Source of the DNA: Tillus elongatus
Lineage: Eukaryota; Arthropoda; Insecta; Coleoptera; Cleridae
Reading direction: 5' to 3'
Length of the DNA stretch: 64,000 nt
NCBI GenBank assembly: GCA_964006375.1
Contig: OZ023262.1
Location: 56,630,366-56,694,365 of the forward strand
Below the pieces are notes generated by a model, which was not told where the DNA came from, did no database searches, and saw nothing but the letters and a program-made list of their open reading frames with translations. The position numbers and the translations under genes were made by a program. This document shows, one piece after another, positions 1-14,975 of the stretch; within the stretch, counting starts at the first letter, position 1, and every line of letters begins with the position of its first letter.

Positions 1-545
1 AATGTATTGCGTGTGTTCTTCTCTCATCCAGTGAGGATTTGTCGTTGCCCAGTAGCGACAATTTTGCCGATTAGCATGGCCCTTAAGTGAAAAATGCACT
101 CATCAAAAAACATGACGTCTTCTAATTGGATAATATTGTTATCCAACATGTCCATCATTCGCTTACAAAAATAAGTTCTCCCATCAAAATCGCCTTCCAT
201 GAGCTCCTGAGTAGGTATCATTTTATAGGGATGCATTTTATTTTCTTTTAATATGTTAACTATCGATGCATGGCTAACATTAAATGTAGTGGATGCCTGT
301 CTAGCCGATCTATGTGGGTTTTCCACAAATTCAGGCATCACATCTAATTTGATTTCATCACTCAGTGCATTGGCTGCTTTTTTTTTATCTGCCTTACATG
401 ATCAAACTCGCGAAACTGCTTCTCTATTTTACTAATTGTTCCTTGGGATATTGGCGGTGAATCAGGAAATCTCTCATGAAATAGGCGAGTTACTTCATGT
501 TGTGTCCGGGTTTTATCTCCGTAACCAATCATTTGTATACATTTT
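1..545 (-). pseudogene. Relic mariner-like (DUF4817/DD41D-type) transposase, cut by the window edge
   Basis: Reading leftward, pieces of one transposase appear in different frames. A helix-turn-helix N-terminal part (HEVTRLFHERFPDSPP..., about 545-385) is followed by NPHRSARQAS...MHPYK and FFDECIFHL (341-24), where the D of FFDEC would be the first catalytic Asp. After another frameshift, NPHWMREEHTQYI runs off the left edge. The order of motifs matches the five better-preserved DD41D copies in this window, but the residues are much more divergent, so this is a different, older family. Stops and frameshifts make it non-functional. The stretch 546-773 has no gene and may hold its end sequence, since it stops at a (TA)n array. 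Confidence 0.7.
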
Positions 546-771
546 TGAATAGAGAATAAACAGACCTTTCAAACGACATATCACAAGCCTATACTTCCCC
601 TTTAAAAAATTGGGAGTTGTACCTGTCATTCGAAGGGGGATGCAGGTAGGGATCGCATTTTCACGTTGAAATATGTCAACTTATAATTTAAATTTGACGA
701 TTTTCGGGATTTTTTTTATAAGAATGTACAGTAACCGAAATAATGAAATTATTCCATCTGGCTTTTACACA

Positions 772-773
<2 letters not shown>

Positions 774-868
<95 letters not shown>
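774..868. repeat. (TA)n microsatellite
   Basis: About 95 bp of uninterrupted TA. Apparent coding on both strands here is an artefact of the dinucleotide (alternating I and Y). Confidence 0.98.
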
Positions 869-870
<2 letters not shown>

Positions 871-1440
871 CTTAGGAGTGAGTAACGTCGTCACTTGTTA
901 GTTCCGAAAACTCAGAATATCATTTCAGGGCATTCGACATTCAGACAGGAACGCAAAAAAGAAAGTTCTTGACTATACCATGCTTTATATATTTCGTGTC
1001 AAATTAACACTTCAACAGAAGCCTACAAAGAAAACAACAACTAAACAGCACTCACCTACAAGACGTTATATTCTCTTATCGATAACTGAACTAAAGTTAT
1101 ATTCGAGGAGCGTCAGAAGAGATCACACCAATAGGGCCGCTCTGTAACCAGGCCTGGAGACATACACATGCAAAACATGATCAGCAGCCTCCAATCGGCG
1201 TATTTACATAGTAATTTTGTTAAAAACATCGTTAGATTACTTGGTTGATGTAATCATAATACCTCGCGTGTTTAACCTAGCATTAAAATTTCTTTGACGC
1301 GAATGACAGGTGACATTTGTTACAGTTAAAAAAAACCATAGAGCAAAAATACAGAAACGGCCGACTGTTGGAATATATGGGAAATAAGAGAACAAAGAGA
1401 TAATATTTCATTGACTTAGTTAGGCCCAGTGAGACATCCC
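869..1440. other. No gene recognised
   Basis: AT-rich, non-repetitive to the eye, with no credible ORF, RNA gene or repeat end. Confidence 0.5.
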
Positions 1441-1483
1441 AGCATTTACCAGGCTTTGGATATGGAGTGTTTCTTGGCAGATT

Positions 1484-2310
1484 TTTTTGTTATATCCGCC
1501 CAAACTGCCATTGGACAGCTGCATTAAAAATACCACAGAAGTGTCACTTAATGCTTATCAACAATAACTGAGCAGGTTTTTAACATAAATTATTTTTACA
1601 TATTGAGGGTCAAGAAATGACGGGCCAGACTAGCCCGAACAGCCAGAGAAGAGGTTAGATGGGAAGTGTTGGTGACAAGACTTTTTGTTATATCCGCTCA
1701 ATTGCCGTTGCAAAGATGCGTTATAAATGACACAAGGGTGTCACTTCATGTTGTCAAAGCAACTAGAAGGCCTGAGCGGCTATATACTGGAAGGGTCTCA
1801 TCAGATCGTCAGAGAGAGCAAAAATACCTTTCAGTCAGCATTGGTTGAAGTAGTGGGAAGACACAGGCAGGCTACTTTTGACCAACCACCTGCCACTGGA
1901 AGGATGCACACACGGGAAACAGAACGTTAACCTTACTTACCCTATGTAACATCCCGGTTTGGAGTGTACCTACGAAAGACCGCAGTGTTAACTTTATGTT
2001 ATCCTATATACAGTTTGTGGCTAATGGACCTGGCTTCCGAGGCCATACAGTAATCATCACACACATGTTATCTTATGTAACAGCTTGGTCTGGGGAGCAC
2101 ATTAGGGAGCTTACACAATCGTTGTACCAAGTGGAAGGTCGAAAAGTTGCAAAAAACCAGAATGTCAGAAAAATAAGAAAGACCGCAATGTTAACTTTAT
2201 GCTACCCTACGTAACATCCTGGTATGGGGAGCACATTAGTGAGTTTCCATAATCGTTGTCGCAAGTGGAGAGTCGAAATATTGCGAAAACCCGAAATGTC
2301 AGGAAAATAG
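1484..2310. repeat. Degenerate tandem repeat block, unit about 131-134 bp
   Basis: Units begin with GTAACA(T/G)C near 1946, 2077 and 2211, spaced 131 and 134 bp, and share TGGGGAGCACATTAG and a CAATCGTTGT...AAGTGGA segment. The first unit is rearranged. A second pair of diverged repeats (TTTTTGTTATATCCGC...GTGTCACTT) lies at about 1484-1555 and 1680-1750. The short frames inside are unlikely to be genes. 2311-2660 shows nothing. Confidence 0.7.
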
Positions 2311-2657
2311 GAACAGAAACAGCTCAAATACAAAGGGCGACAGAATTCGAAAATGGTCTTCACACACACTAGGTCGGTGGTTCTCTTTTGTGCAAATAAA
2401 CTAAATAGCCATATATAGTACTTAAGTTATTAATTTCCGATCTAGAATTAATTGTATTGTACTCTTGTATGTAACGCATCTCGAGAAAGGTTCTCTTCTC
2501 ATAATTCTTCTCCCTGTGTAGGACTTTGGTATTTTCGAAATCCATTTTGTGGCCTGTGTTCTTTGCCCGTTGTCACTGGCACTTGCAGTTGCTTTTGTGT
2601 AACACTATTCTTTTTGTCAGGGATTGTGATGTCTGTCCCACATATTTGAGATGACGC

Positions 2658-3475
<818 letters not shown>

Positions 3476-3484
3476 CACTACCAA

Positions 3485-3995
3485 TCCACGGAGGCAGAAC
3501 CCTCCATGTGTCTGCGATCCTCATCTAATTCGGCTAAAGAGACAGGCTTAGAATATTGTATATTTGAGTGGAGGGTGCTGTCGTCCCTGTAACTGTGAAC
3601 TGGGTTGGATGTGCTCATTGGAGGACATTGATCTGAAGAAGAAACAAAGTAGGGGCTAAAGCTGAACCTTGAGAAACTCCTGCATTAATTGGATACAGTT
3701 TAGAGGAATGGCCATCCACGACAGCAGAAATGCTCCGGTTGGAGAGGAAATTTGCTGTCCAGGTACAGAGTTTTTGTGCTAGGCCGTAGGCCGGAAGCTT
3801 ATTAAGCAGCGCTGCGTGCCACACCAGGTCGAATGCTTTGGATATGTCTAGAGCGACAATCTGGGATTCACCGTGTAGTTCCATAGACTTGTTCCAAGAA
3901 TGGGTGACAAAGAAAAGGAGGTCGGCAGTTGATTTGCGCTGGCGGAGTCTATACTGCCTGTCGTGGATTAGACTGTGTTTTTCAAGAAATCTTAG
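3485..3995 (-). pseudogene. LINE reverse transcriptase fragment (same family as 5158-6735)
   Basis: The minus-strand frame 3884-3615 encodes ...QIVALDISKAFDLVWHAALLNK..., the RT palm region with its conserved aspartate (DISKAFD), then NAGVSQGSALAPTLFL. Downstream, the equivalent of the YADD box is frameshifted and altered. Nucleotide-level identity to 5953-6400 is high, so this is a second, internally truncated copy of the same CR1/Jockey-like element. Confidence 0.85.
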
Positions 3996-4009
3996 TTATA
4001 AAAAAGTCA

Positions 4010-4029
4010 TAAATAAATAAATAAATAAT
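4010..4029. repeat. (AAAT)n short microsatellite
   Basis: About five ATAA-type repeats next to the LINE fragment. Confidence 0.7.
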
Positions 4030-4245
4030 ATTGTCGATAATATTAAATTAGCGTTTCAGGTGACATCTTTTTACTCGAGGACTTTTTCACATTTAAAAAA
4101 ATCTTTACTATTTTTCAAAGGTCTACGATGTCATACTAGCCTAATAACTCAACATATCCTCTCAATTACTGACTGTCCATACGAAGCGTACTTTCTACCT
4201 TACAATTTTTCTATATAATAATCTAACCAGCCATCAGCCATCGGG

Positions 4246-4515
4246 TCAATTAGCATCTAACGTCATCTGCAGGTAGGTATATTTTGTCGTCACAGTTGAC
4301 AGCGCCAGCATGATGTGTGATGAGAAATTAACGTTATTTATGGCATCTGTTTTGACATTGGCAATATCAAATACCGAACGATGTGCGATGTTGGAGTTCT
4401 TCGTGCGTGGCGAACTGCCGACTGAAAGTTGATCGGCTTGGATTAATGATATGTCACCTGCGATATCTAATCTGAGATCATTTCCTGAATCGGAAGACTC
4501 GAAATAAGTAGCCAA
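4246..4515 (-). CDS. Unrecognised 89-residue open frame
   Basis: A Met-initiated frame of 89 residues with a fairly even residue mix, neither low complexity nor a shadow of a known transposon frame here. It has no recognisable domain, signal peptide or membrane segment. It could be a degenerate exon or chance. The surrounding 4030-4620 shows no other features. Confidence 0.15.
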   Translation of the reverse strand: MATYFESSDSGNDLRLDIAGDISLIQADQLSVGSSPRTKNSNIAHRSVFDIANVKTDAINNVNFSSHIMLALSTVTTKYTYLQMTLDAN

Positions 4516-4614
4516 ACGTTGTCAAGCGTTTCACCACTTGCAAAAAAACCATGTAGACCTATTTGACATTTGAAATAATTCCTTAACATCAACTATATTT
4601 AACATACTTTCCAG

Positions 4615-4868
4615 GCAATCATGGACTTACACGATAGATACTTGAAGCATGTATGAAACCTTTATTTCACGAAACAGTAAAGAGACTGATATTTGAAACA
4701 TTTTTACACGACATTTGCCAAGTGCTCAGACTATCGTCTTTCACGCAGATGGGGTTGACTGGTGTACCTAATGACAAAGATGTAAAAAAAGACATACAAC
4801 AAGTAGTTAAAAAAATCTATGATACTCCCATCTCAAATAATGTTGAAGAAAAAGTATGTTTAATTAGG
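4615..4868 (+). other. Possible isolated exon or exon remnant
   Basis: An open frame (Met at 4653, 72 codons, unrecognised product) is bounded by a plausible acceptor (pyrimidine-rich ACTTTCCAG ending 4614) and a consensus donor (ATTAG|GTAAGTAG at 4869). The frame has a stop just upstream of the Met, so it could only be a first coding exon or a remnant. No neighbouring exon is recognisable. Splice-like signals of this strength also occur by chance. Confidence 0.15.
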
Positions 4869-4919
4869 TAAGTAGGTTGAACAACAACGTTGGACATATG
4901 AACAGCGCCCTTTTTGTCG

Positions 4920-6735
<1,816 letters not shown>

Positions 6736-7340
6736 ACCTTCGGTTTGTTTAATTACACTGGTTAATTATTTACGGAAGCTAAGTTCGTTGGCAAGTTCTG
6801 AGAGACAATTTTCTACTTAGAAACTCGTCAAATTATTTTTAAGAAATTCAACTCATATACTGTCATCAAACTACAGATACAGTTTTAAAAAATTTGGAAA
6901 ATGCGTCGAACTATATTTCTTGCTGTAAGAAAAGGACATTATTTGCGGTATAAAGTTAAATAGGGTAAACAACGATGGATGTATTAAAGTATTTAGTCGT
7001 TCTCACTAGTCCTCCTAATCAACATAAGGTCGCACAATTTGACATCCCATATTAAATTGGTAGAAAAAATCATATGCTTTGGCGTAACTTAAAATCAGAT
7101 ACTTAATTCTTAGCCACAGAATCCCGGCACTCCTTACATGTGGGCATTTTTAGTTTGTCGATTTCAGTGTATCTCCAACACTTACGCCTGCATGCATTTA
7201 TGTACTTTCTCAACGGTTGGTATTTTAGTATATAGTATAACTGTGTTAGCCGAAGTGTGTACTGCGTTTCGCGAAACCTGGCTATTTTGACGCAAGTCGG
7301 TACCGTTAAAAAGTACCGGAGGTCTATGTTAACGTAAGTA
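6736..7340. other. No gene recognised
   Basis: AT-rich spacer between the LINE and the ~290 bp repeat array. The open frame at 7103-7459 (minus) runs into the repeat and has no recognisable domain. Confidence 0.5.
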
Positions 7341-8288
7341 TTTTTGTATTTGTGAGATGTACGACAGGGTCGCCATCTCGGTGCGGAACCAGGTAGTATG
7401 TTGTCAGAACAGCTCCAAATAACACAAAATGTTATAAAATAGAGACTGTGTACAACCAACTAACAATTTTGTAAATTGTCAGCCCTGGCCCATTTCCTTC
7501 CGAATATAGGGACAATGTATGTAAAGCTAGACGTATTCTCACCATGATTATAACCGCAGACCGGTTTCTCTGTAATTAGAGCTCATCAGTACAGTATACT
7601 AATTACAGCGAGAACACACTCATAAAGTAATATGGCTATGGTAGCCAGCCTACGGCAGGGTCCATCTCGGTGCGGAACAAGGTAGTATGTTAGAACCGCA
7701 GACCGGTTTCGCACTAATTAGAGCGGATTTAATTTATAGGTGTATCCTCGCTGTAATTAGTATACCGGACTAATAAGCTGTGTTTTTTGGAGCTGTCGTG
7801 ACAACATACTACCTGGTTCCGCACCGAGATGGCAACCCTGTCGTACATCTCACAATGTTCTAGGAGGCTGGCTACCATAGCCGTAGTACTTTATAGGTGT
7901 GTTCTCTCTGTAATTAGTATACCGTACTGGTGAGCTCTAATTCGAGCGAAACCGGTCTTCGGTTCTAATTATGGTGAGAATACACCTAGCCTTACATACA
8001 TTGTCCCTATATTAGGGAAGAAATGACAATTAACAAAATTGTTAGTCGACAGTCTCTATTCAGAACAGTTTGTGTTATTTGGAGCTGACGTGACAACATA
8101 CTACCTGCAGCACCGAGACGGCAACCCCGTCGTACATCTCACAATGTTCTAGGAGTCTGGCTACCATAGCCTTAGTACTTTATAGGTGTTCTCGCTGTAA
8201 TTAGTATACCGTACTGATGAGCTCTGGTTAGAGCGAAACCGGTCTGCGGTTCTAATTACGGTGATAATACATCTAGCATTATATTTTT
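7340..8288. repeat. Inverted array of a ~290 bp interspersed repeat
   Basis: Minus-oriented units (about 7340-7630, and a partial one to 7715) face plus-oriented units (about 7716-8060 and 8062-8288). Landmarks are CGGAACCAGGTAGTATGTTG, GGCTGGCTACCATAGCC, GTAATTAGTATACC and GCGAAACCGGTC. Successive plus units start GTGTT(T/A)TTTGGAGCTG at 7780 and 8072, 292 bp apart. Partial relatives occur at 37685-37905 and 55600-55720. No coding capacity is evident. Confidence 0.85.
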
Positions 8289-8339
8289 GTATTCCTCTTA
8301 TAATAAAAGTGGGAACTAAATCACTGTAAAAGAAGACTT

Positions 8340-9256
8340 TTCTATTACCACTCCGTTACCACGGGACGCGCTCGTCTGGTTCACGGACGGATCCGGCGCG
8401 GAGCGTGTGACGGGAGCAGGTGTCTATTCGGAAGGACCGCGGGTAAGTCATAGTAGTTCCCTCGGAACCCATGCAACGGTCTTTCAGGCCGAAATGTACG
8501 CCATCCTGCACTGTGTGCGGGAGAACAAGAGGAGGGGCTACACCAACAAGCGGATACTCATAGCCACAGACAGCCAGGCAGCCCTTAAGACCCTAAGTAG
8601 CACACAAGTAAACTCCAGGCTGGTAAGTGGGTGCCGAGACGAGACGAGCGACCTGGCTGGTCAGAATGAGATCACCCTCATCTGGGTGCCGGGTCACTCG
8701 GGGGTCAAAGGCAATGAAGAAGCTGACAGTCTCGCGAGAGAGGGTCAGCAGAACCATTTATGGGGCCAGGACCGGTTCTGGGTGTGACAAAGAGCCCTGC
8801 CAGGGTAGCCATTAAGTCTTGGGTCAGAAACGAACACAAGGTGTACTGGGCAGACTGTTCAGTCAGTAACTGACGAACCCAGTTCAAAGTGAGCTGTGGA
8901 GCTGCTAAACCTTATCAGAGGACAGCTCAGAAACATAACAGGTCTCTTGACGGGACACATGGCCGCCAAGAAACACCTGCATAAAATGGGGCGGTTCGAG
9001 GGGGACTTCGCATGCAGACTCTGCGGACAGAGGAAGGAATCAGCCCAGCTCTGGACCGCAAAAGACAACTGATCTACAGTCAGTCTAGACCGAAGACAGA
9101 GCAATATAAAACTTCATCCTACCAATCGCTGTGCAGACTAGTTCAAGGCACTGTGATTTTGGAATAGGTGGAGTAAAAAGACTAAGGTCATGCACAATAA
9201 GCCAAAGGCTGCAGTGCTATCGGGGCGGCAAAGTCGCGGACAAGCCCTACTGATGA
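8340..9256 (+). pseudogene. 5'-truncated LOA-like LINE copy: RNase H and 3' end
   Basis: The frame 8407-8787 encodes an RNase H domain (TGAGVYSEGP..., AEMYAIL, TDSQAAL, WVPGHSGVKGNEEAD). The same family is complete on the minus strand at 42956-48173, and this copy aligns to its last ~0.9 kb including the 3' untranslated end (CTATCGGGGCGGCAA...). After 8787 the frame is broken by indels, and part of the C-terminal CCHC segment is deleted near 9035. Only the 3' end was copied or kept, as is usual for LINE 5' truncation. Confidence 0.9.
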
Positions 9257-9284
9257 AAAAAGCAGCAGTTAAAACAGTGATTTT

Positions 9285-9856
9285 CTTAGTGCGAATCGGC
9301 GCCGAAGCAGGCCAAGGTGGGTTTGTCAGCCAATAAAGTCATGGCGACCGTTTTTCGGGATGCACGCAGTATAGTCCACATTGATTACCTTCAAAAGGGA
9401 AGAACAATCAATGGCGAACATTATACCAACTTATTGGACCGCTTCAATGACGATTTGAAGAAAAAACGACCGCGTTTGGCCAAGGAAAAAGTTATTTTCC
9501 ACCAAGGCAATGCAAGGGTGCACACATGTGTAGTCTCCATGGCGAAATTGAATAAATTGGGCTACAAACTACTTCCCCACCCGCCCTATTCTCATGATTT
9601 GGCTCCGAGTGACTATTTCTTGTTTCCAAACTTAAAGAAATGGCGCGGCGGAAAGAGATTGGACTCCAATGACTCCAAACAAATACCTATTTTGAGGACC
9701 TCGACAAATCTTATTTTTTGGTAGGGATAAAAAAATTGGAGAAACGTTGGACGAAGTGTATAGAGCTCAAAGGAGACTATGTTGAGAAATAAAATGATTA
9801 GTTGTCAAAAAACCTGTTTCATTAAAAATTTCACGGACTTATTGACCCGCCCTCGT
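9285..9856 (+). pseudogene. 5'-truncated mariner (DD34D) transposase with 3' inverted repeat
   Basis: The frame 9317-9724 carries the C-terminal half of a classical mariner transposase: HIDYLQKGRTINGEHYTNLL, then FHQGNARVHT, where the second catalytic Asp is Gly, and PPYSHDLAPSDYFLFPNLKKW, holding the third Asp. After a frameshift near 9720 the tail EKRWTKCIELKGDYVEK and a TAA follow. The end, RC of TACGAGGGCGGGTCAATAAG at about 9837-9856, resembles mellifera-type mariner inverted repeats. The first catalytic Asp and the 5' half are missing. Inactive. Confidence 0.9.
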
Positions 9857-10265
9857 ATCTTCAAACATCTTGTTATATAACTATGCCGTGATTTTAGTAT
9901 AACTAAATAGTTCATAATGATCCTGGTTTAGCAATGTTACAATTCGTGTTCACTTTCAGTTTTAACAAACAAAGATACTGTTTTCTACATGACAAACATA
10001 AATAAGCCCTTCTCAAACATGCACGTTCACACTCCCATTTGAGTGCCGCCTGTTTGTGTTGCTTATCAATGACTTATCTGTGTCTTAAGTGGCTCCAGGA
10101 GAGCTTCTTTCTTGCCATTGCATGGTCTTCTCACGATGTTGACATTTAGAATAGATTACTTTCACACTTTGTGTTAGTTCAAGAATATTTAGAACGGACT
10201 GGCGTCCTCAATCCAGGTAGTTTTAAAGGTAAATCAGAAAAGAGACTGATATTGCCTTTATACAC
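9857..10265. other. No gene recognised
   Basis: Non-repetitive AT-rich DNA with no credible ORF or RNA gene. Confidence 0.5.
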
Positions 10266-11582
<1,317 letters not shown>

Positions 11583-11739
11583 AACTAAGAGATAAAATGT
11601 CTGGACGCAGCGAGTGCGTTATAGTACTGAATTTTCATAAGTTTTTGAAATTACATAATGTAACTTACTTTATCAGCATTCCATTGGACCTGTTTAAATT
11701 TATTTATTTTAAATTCAATCAGGATGATGTATAACCACA

Positions 11740-11741
<2 letters not shown>

Positions 11742-11805
<64 letters not shown>
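11742..11805. repeat. (TA)n microsatellite
   Basis: About 64 bp. Directly followed by an RTE 3' fragment. Confidence 0.97.
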
Positions 11806-11807
<2 letters not shown>

Positions 11808-11990
11808 TCTTCTTTGGGTGCCATCTCCACTAATGGAGGGTAGCAACTACAACAGCAAACTACTCTATCCTTCGCGGCTCTCATCAAGTCCTCAATGCCC
11901 AGACCTGTCCAATATCTTATGTTTCTCAGACATGACAGTTTCTTTCTGCCTACACTTCCTTTTCCCTCTAGTTGTTTTGTTACGAAAATA
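11806..11990 (-). pseudogene. RTE LINE 3'-end fragment
   Basis: CTTCTTCTTTGGGTGCCATC and the following ~150 bp match 12436-12600, the 3' end of the larger RTE copy. Only the C-terminal tail is represented. Confidence 0.8.
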
Positions 11991-11999
11991 CGGGATGTT

Positions 12000-12434
12000 A
12001 AAGTTTTAAATTTAATTAATATTTTCCAAACCGCTTGAGATTTTCAGTGATATATAGTACGGAGAGACAGCTAATAAATATGCATTTTTTTCCATAGAAA
12101 CATAATTTTCAGCTTTAACAGTGGCGTGCGTACGGACACTAACTTCGATAATTTTGAATAAAAAAAATAGTATGCCTATGATTTTTCCAACTAAAAATTA
12201 TGTTTGATATCCTCATTCTATTGGAAACATAAGTAATTGAGTTGTTTTCCTGCAATGCGCTATTTTTGTGCCATAAAAATATCAGTTTTGTTAAATCAGC
12301 ATTTTATTTATGCTTGCATTTTTTTCCTGCAGCGCACCCAAAAATCTTAGGCACCAGCCCCCGCTGATCAACTTCCATGGCTTATGTAACTTTTATGTGT
12401 TTCATTTCATTAAATAAACTGTTACTTGTCAAAA
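12000..12434. other. No gene recognised; possible hAT-like end at 12118
   Basis: CAGTGGCGTGCGTAC at about 12118 resembles a transposon terminus and recurs in variant form (CAGTGGCGCGCGTAC) at 48774 inside another element, but no matching second end is visible. Confidence 0.35.
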
Positions 12435-13935
12435 ACCACCTCTTCTTCTTCTTTGGGTGCCATCTCCACTAATGAAGGTTAGCGACTACAACAGCAAACT
12501 CCTCTCTATTCTCTGCCACTCTCATCAAGTCCTCAAAGCCCAGACCTGTCCGATATCGTATTTTTCTCAGCCATGACAGTTTCTGCCCACACTTATTTTC
12601 CCCTCTAAGTTTACCTTTAATTATAAACTGGAGGATATAATATTTGAGATTGCGCAATAAGTGGCCCAGATATGCTGTCTTCCTCCGCTTGACAACCTGG
12701 AGAAGCTCTCTATCTCTGTTCACTCTGCGTAAGACCTCTTCGTTTCGCACTCTTGCTGTCCATGGTATTCTTAGTATGCGCCGATAGACCCACATCTCGA
12801 AAGCTTCCAGCTTATTCATGCTCGTTATTTTTAAGGTCATGTCTCTACTCCATACAGAAGGACTGACCATATGTAGCATTTTGCTAACCTTAACCTTAGG
12901 TTTATGTTGAGATGCGAATCGCAAAGAAGGCTTCGTATTTTTGTAAAGTTGCTTTTGGCTTGTGCAATTTTGGAATTTATTTCTTTTTCTGGGTTTAATT
13001 GGCTGTCTATCCAGCATCACAAGTATTTATAATGGTTGACCTATTGTAATATGTTATTATTTATAATGAAGGGTATAGATACATTCTGTCTCCTCTGCAT
13101 TACCATTGTTTTCGTTTTCCTCTCGTTGATCCGCATTCCAAATTCCGAACATGTCTCATTTAGCTGATCTAGAATATTTTGTAAGCCTGTATCCGTATCT
13201 GCGATTAATACGGTGTCGTCGACGTATCTAATAGTGTTTATCCGAACGCCATTTACTTTTATACCGTCATTAACTTTCTCAAGAGCCTTTTTGAACAGAA
13301 GCTCGGAATACAGATTAAACAACATGGGTGACAATACGCATCCCTGTCTTACTCATTTTCCAATATTTATGCTGTTGGAAGTTTCGCCCTCTATTCGAAT
13401 TTTGGCCACTTGGTGCCGGTATAAGTTTTTGATTAATGTTAAGCTCTTCCCATCTATACCTATATTTCGTAGGGCGTCTATCAATTTCGGATGCATCACT
13501 CGGTCGAAAGCCTTCTCAAAGTCGACAAAACAAAGATGTCCCTGTGCTGATCGTAACACTTCTGGCACAACACTTGTAGGCTAAACAGCGCTTCTCTTGT
13601 CCCCATCCCACTCCTAAAACCGAACTGATCATCCTGTCCGATCTCTGCTTCGCATCTTCTAAATAACCTGTTATGTAATATTTTTAATAGTATCTTAAGG
13701 GCATGGCTCATAAGACTTATCAGCATAAGTCCTCGCATCTATGGGAGTGTGGTTGTTTTGGCAAGGCTACGAAGATCGACTCCATTCATTCGTCTGATAT
13801 TCTTCCTGTCTCGTACATTTTATTAAACAGGGAGACAAGTAAGTCGAGGTTGTTCTCGCTTATCGGTTTCAATATTTCCGGGTAAATTTCGTCGGGTCCT
13901 GGGCTTTTATTTATTTTAAGCTGTTTAATGACTTC

Positions 13936-13938
<3 letters not shown>
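12435..13938 (-). pseudogene. 5'-truncated RTE-clade LINE (reverse transcriptase)
   Basis: Consecutive minus-strand frames spell one RT. 13935-13786 has the KINKSPGPDEIYPEILK fingers motif. 13738-13496 has LISLMSHALKILLKI and QFGFRSGMGTREALF. 13568-13353 has the palm motif FVDFEKAFDRV. 13334-13041 has LSPMLFNLYSE and the catalytic box RYVDDTVLIA, where the usual Ala is Val. 13020-12469 has the RTE-typical C-terminus FEMWVYRRILRIPWTARV. At least four frameshifts or stops break it, and no endonuclease domain remains. The 3' end carries CTTCTTCTT on the plus strand (GAA repeats in the element sense). The 5' side ends at a (TA)n array. Confidence 0.9.

Positions 13939-14013
<75 letters not shown>
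13939..14013. repeat. (TA)n microsatellite
   Basis: About 75 bp, joining the truncated RTE to unrelated DNA. 14014-14340 shows nothing else. Confidence 0.97.
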
Positions 14014-14015
<2 letters not shown>

Positions 14016-14339
14016 TGTGGTATAACCTTCCAATGTTATCCATTTGTCTGCACACATAATATATCAAATTTAAGTGGCTGGTTCTTATAGAGAATTCACT
14101 CCGAAGCATGTTAACTTTTTCTGTCAATATAATGTGTCAGTCAAATGATGTGAGAAGTTGATTACAAAAACTACTGACAACTAAAAGATTTATTATATTC
14201 ATCATTATTGATTCTATTGAACTTTATATCTTTATATCACACAGTAATGTTTTTGTTTCAAACAAGAGGAATGCATTTTGCAGCATTTTTCAAATTCAAT
14301 TAAATTCAATCCGGAAAAAGTTGGATTGCAATCATTTAA

Positions 14340-14975
14340 CTAAAATGAATTTCCAGACGACCTCGAGGAACTTCAGCACGCTAATATCGTCATTTGAGGA
14401 CTGCGGCTTTACAAGACAGAGCTTCCACAACACGGTTGATTGAACATGCTTGGTTGGAATTTTACAACTATGGCAACGATATATCGCAAATACGCTCATT
14501 TTTTCGTGCTGCTCGGCTTGAATTGTGTAACGGCAGATCAAATTGCGATGGTGAATGGAATCGTGTTGTGTTCTCTGACGAGTCCCGATCCTGTCTTTGG
14601 GTCCGCGATGGTCGCAGAAGATAAAACGATTACGTGAAATTTAAAAGTTGCTGTGGAACGGCATACGGCTTTTACACGGGGGTGACGGTATGGGATGCAA
14701 TAACATACGGTAGCAGGTCATCTCTAGTTTTTACTGACAAAAATTTGAATCCAAATGATTACATGGGAAATGTACAGCCTGTTGCACAGTCATGCCTACG
14801 AGGGTTAATTCAACCCTGTTTTCAACAAGACAACGCACGACCTCATACAGCAATGGTTACTACACGGTTCTTACAAGAAAATAAGGTGACTCTGCTTCCA
14901 TGGTCTTCACGCTCCCCACATGTGTCACCAATCGAACATGTGTGGGATATGATAGCAATGGACTGGGGGATTCAC
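14340..14975 (+). pseudogene. Tc1-like (DD34E) transposase relic
   Basis: Two frames with a break near 14625. The first (14394-14624) ends WNRVVFSDESRSCLWVRDGRRR, holding the first catalytic Asp (FSDES). The second (14634-14993) holds GVTVWDAITYGSRS, QQDNARPHT (second Asp) and SPHVSPIEHVWD, with the third residue Glu. The second Asp to Glu spacing is 34 residues, the Tc1 signature. The usual SPDLSPIE reads SPHVSPIE. The N-terminal DNA-binding region is poorly preserved. The 3' side is cut where DD41D copy A begins, and the lost part does not reappear beyond copy A. Confidence 0.88.

Noticed and set aside
7103..7459. 118-codon minus-strand frame
   Set aside because: Half of it lies in the ~290-bp repeat and no domain is seen; not supported as a gene.
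12118..12360. hAT element suggested by CAGTGGCGTGCG
   Set aside because: No second terminus, 8-bp duplication or transposase fragment is visible.
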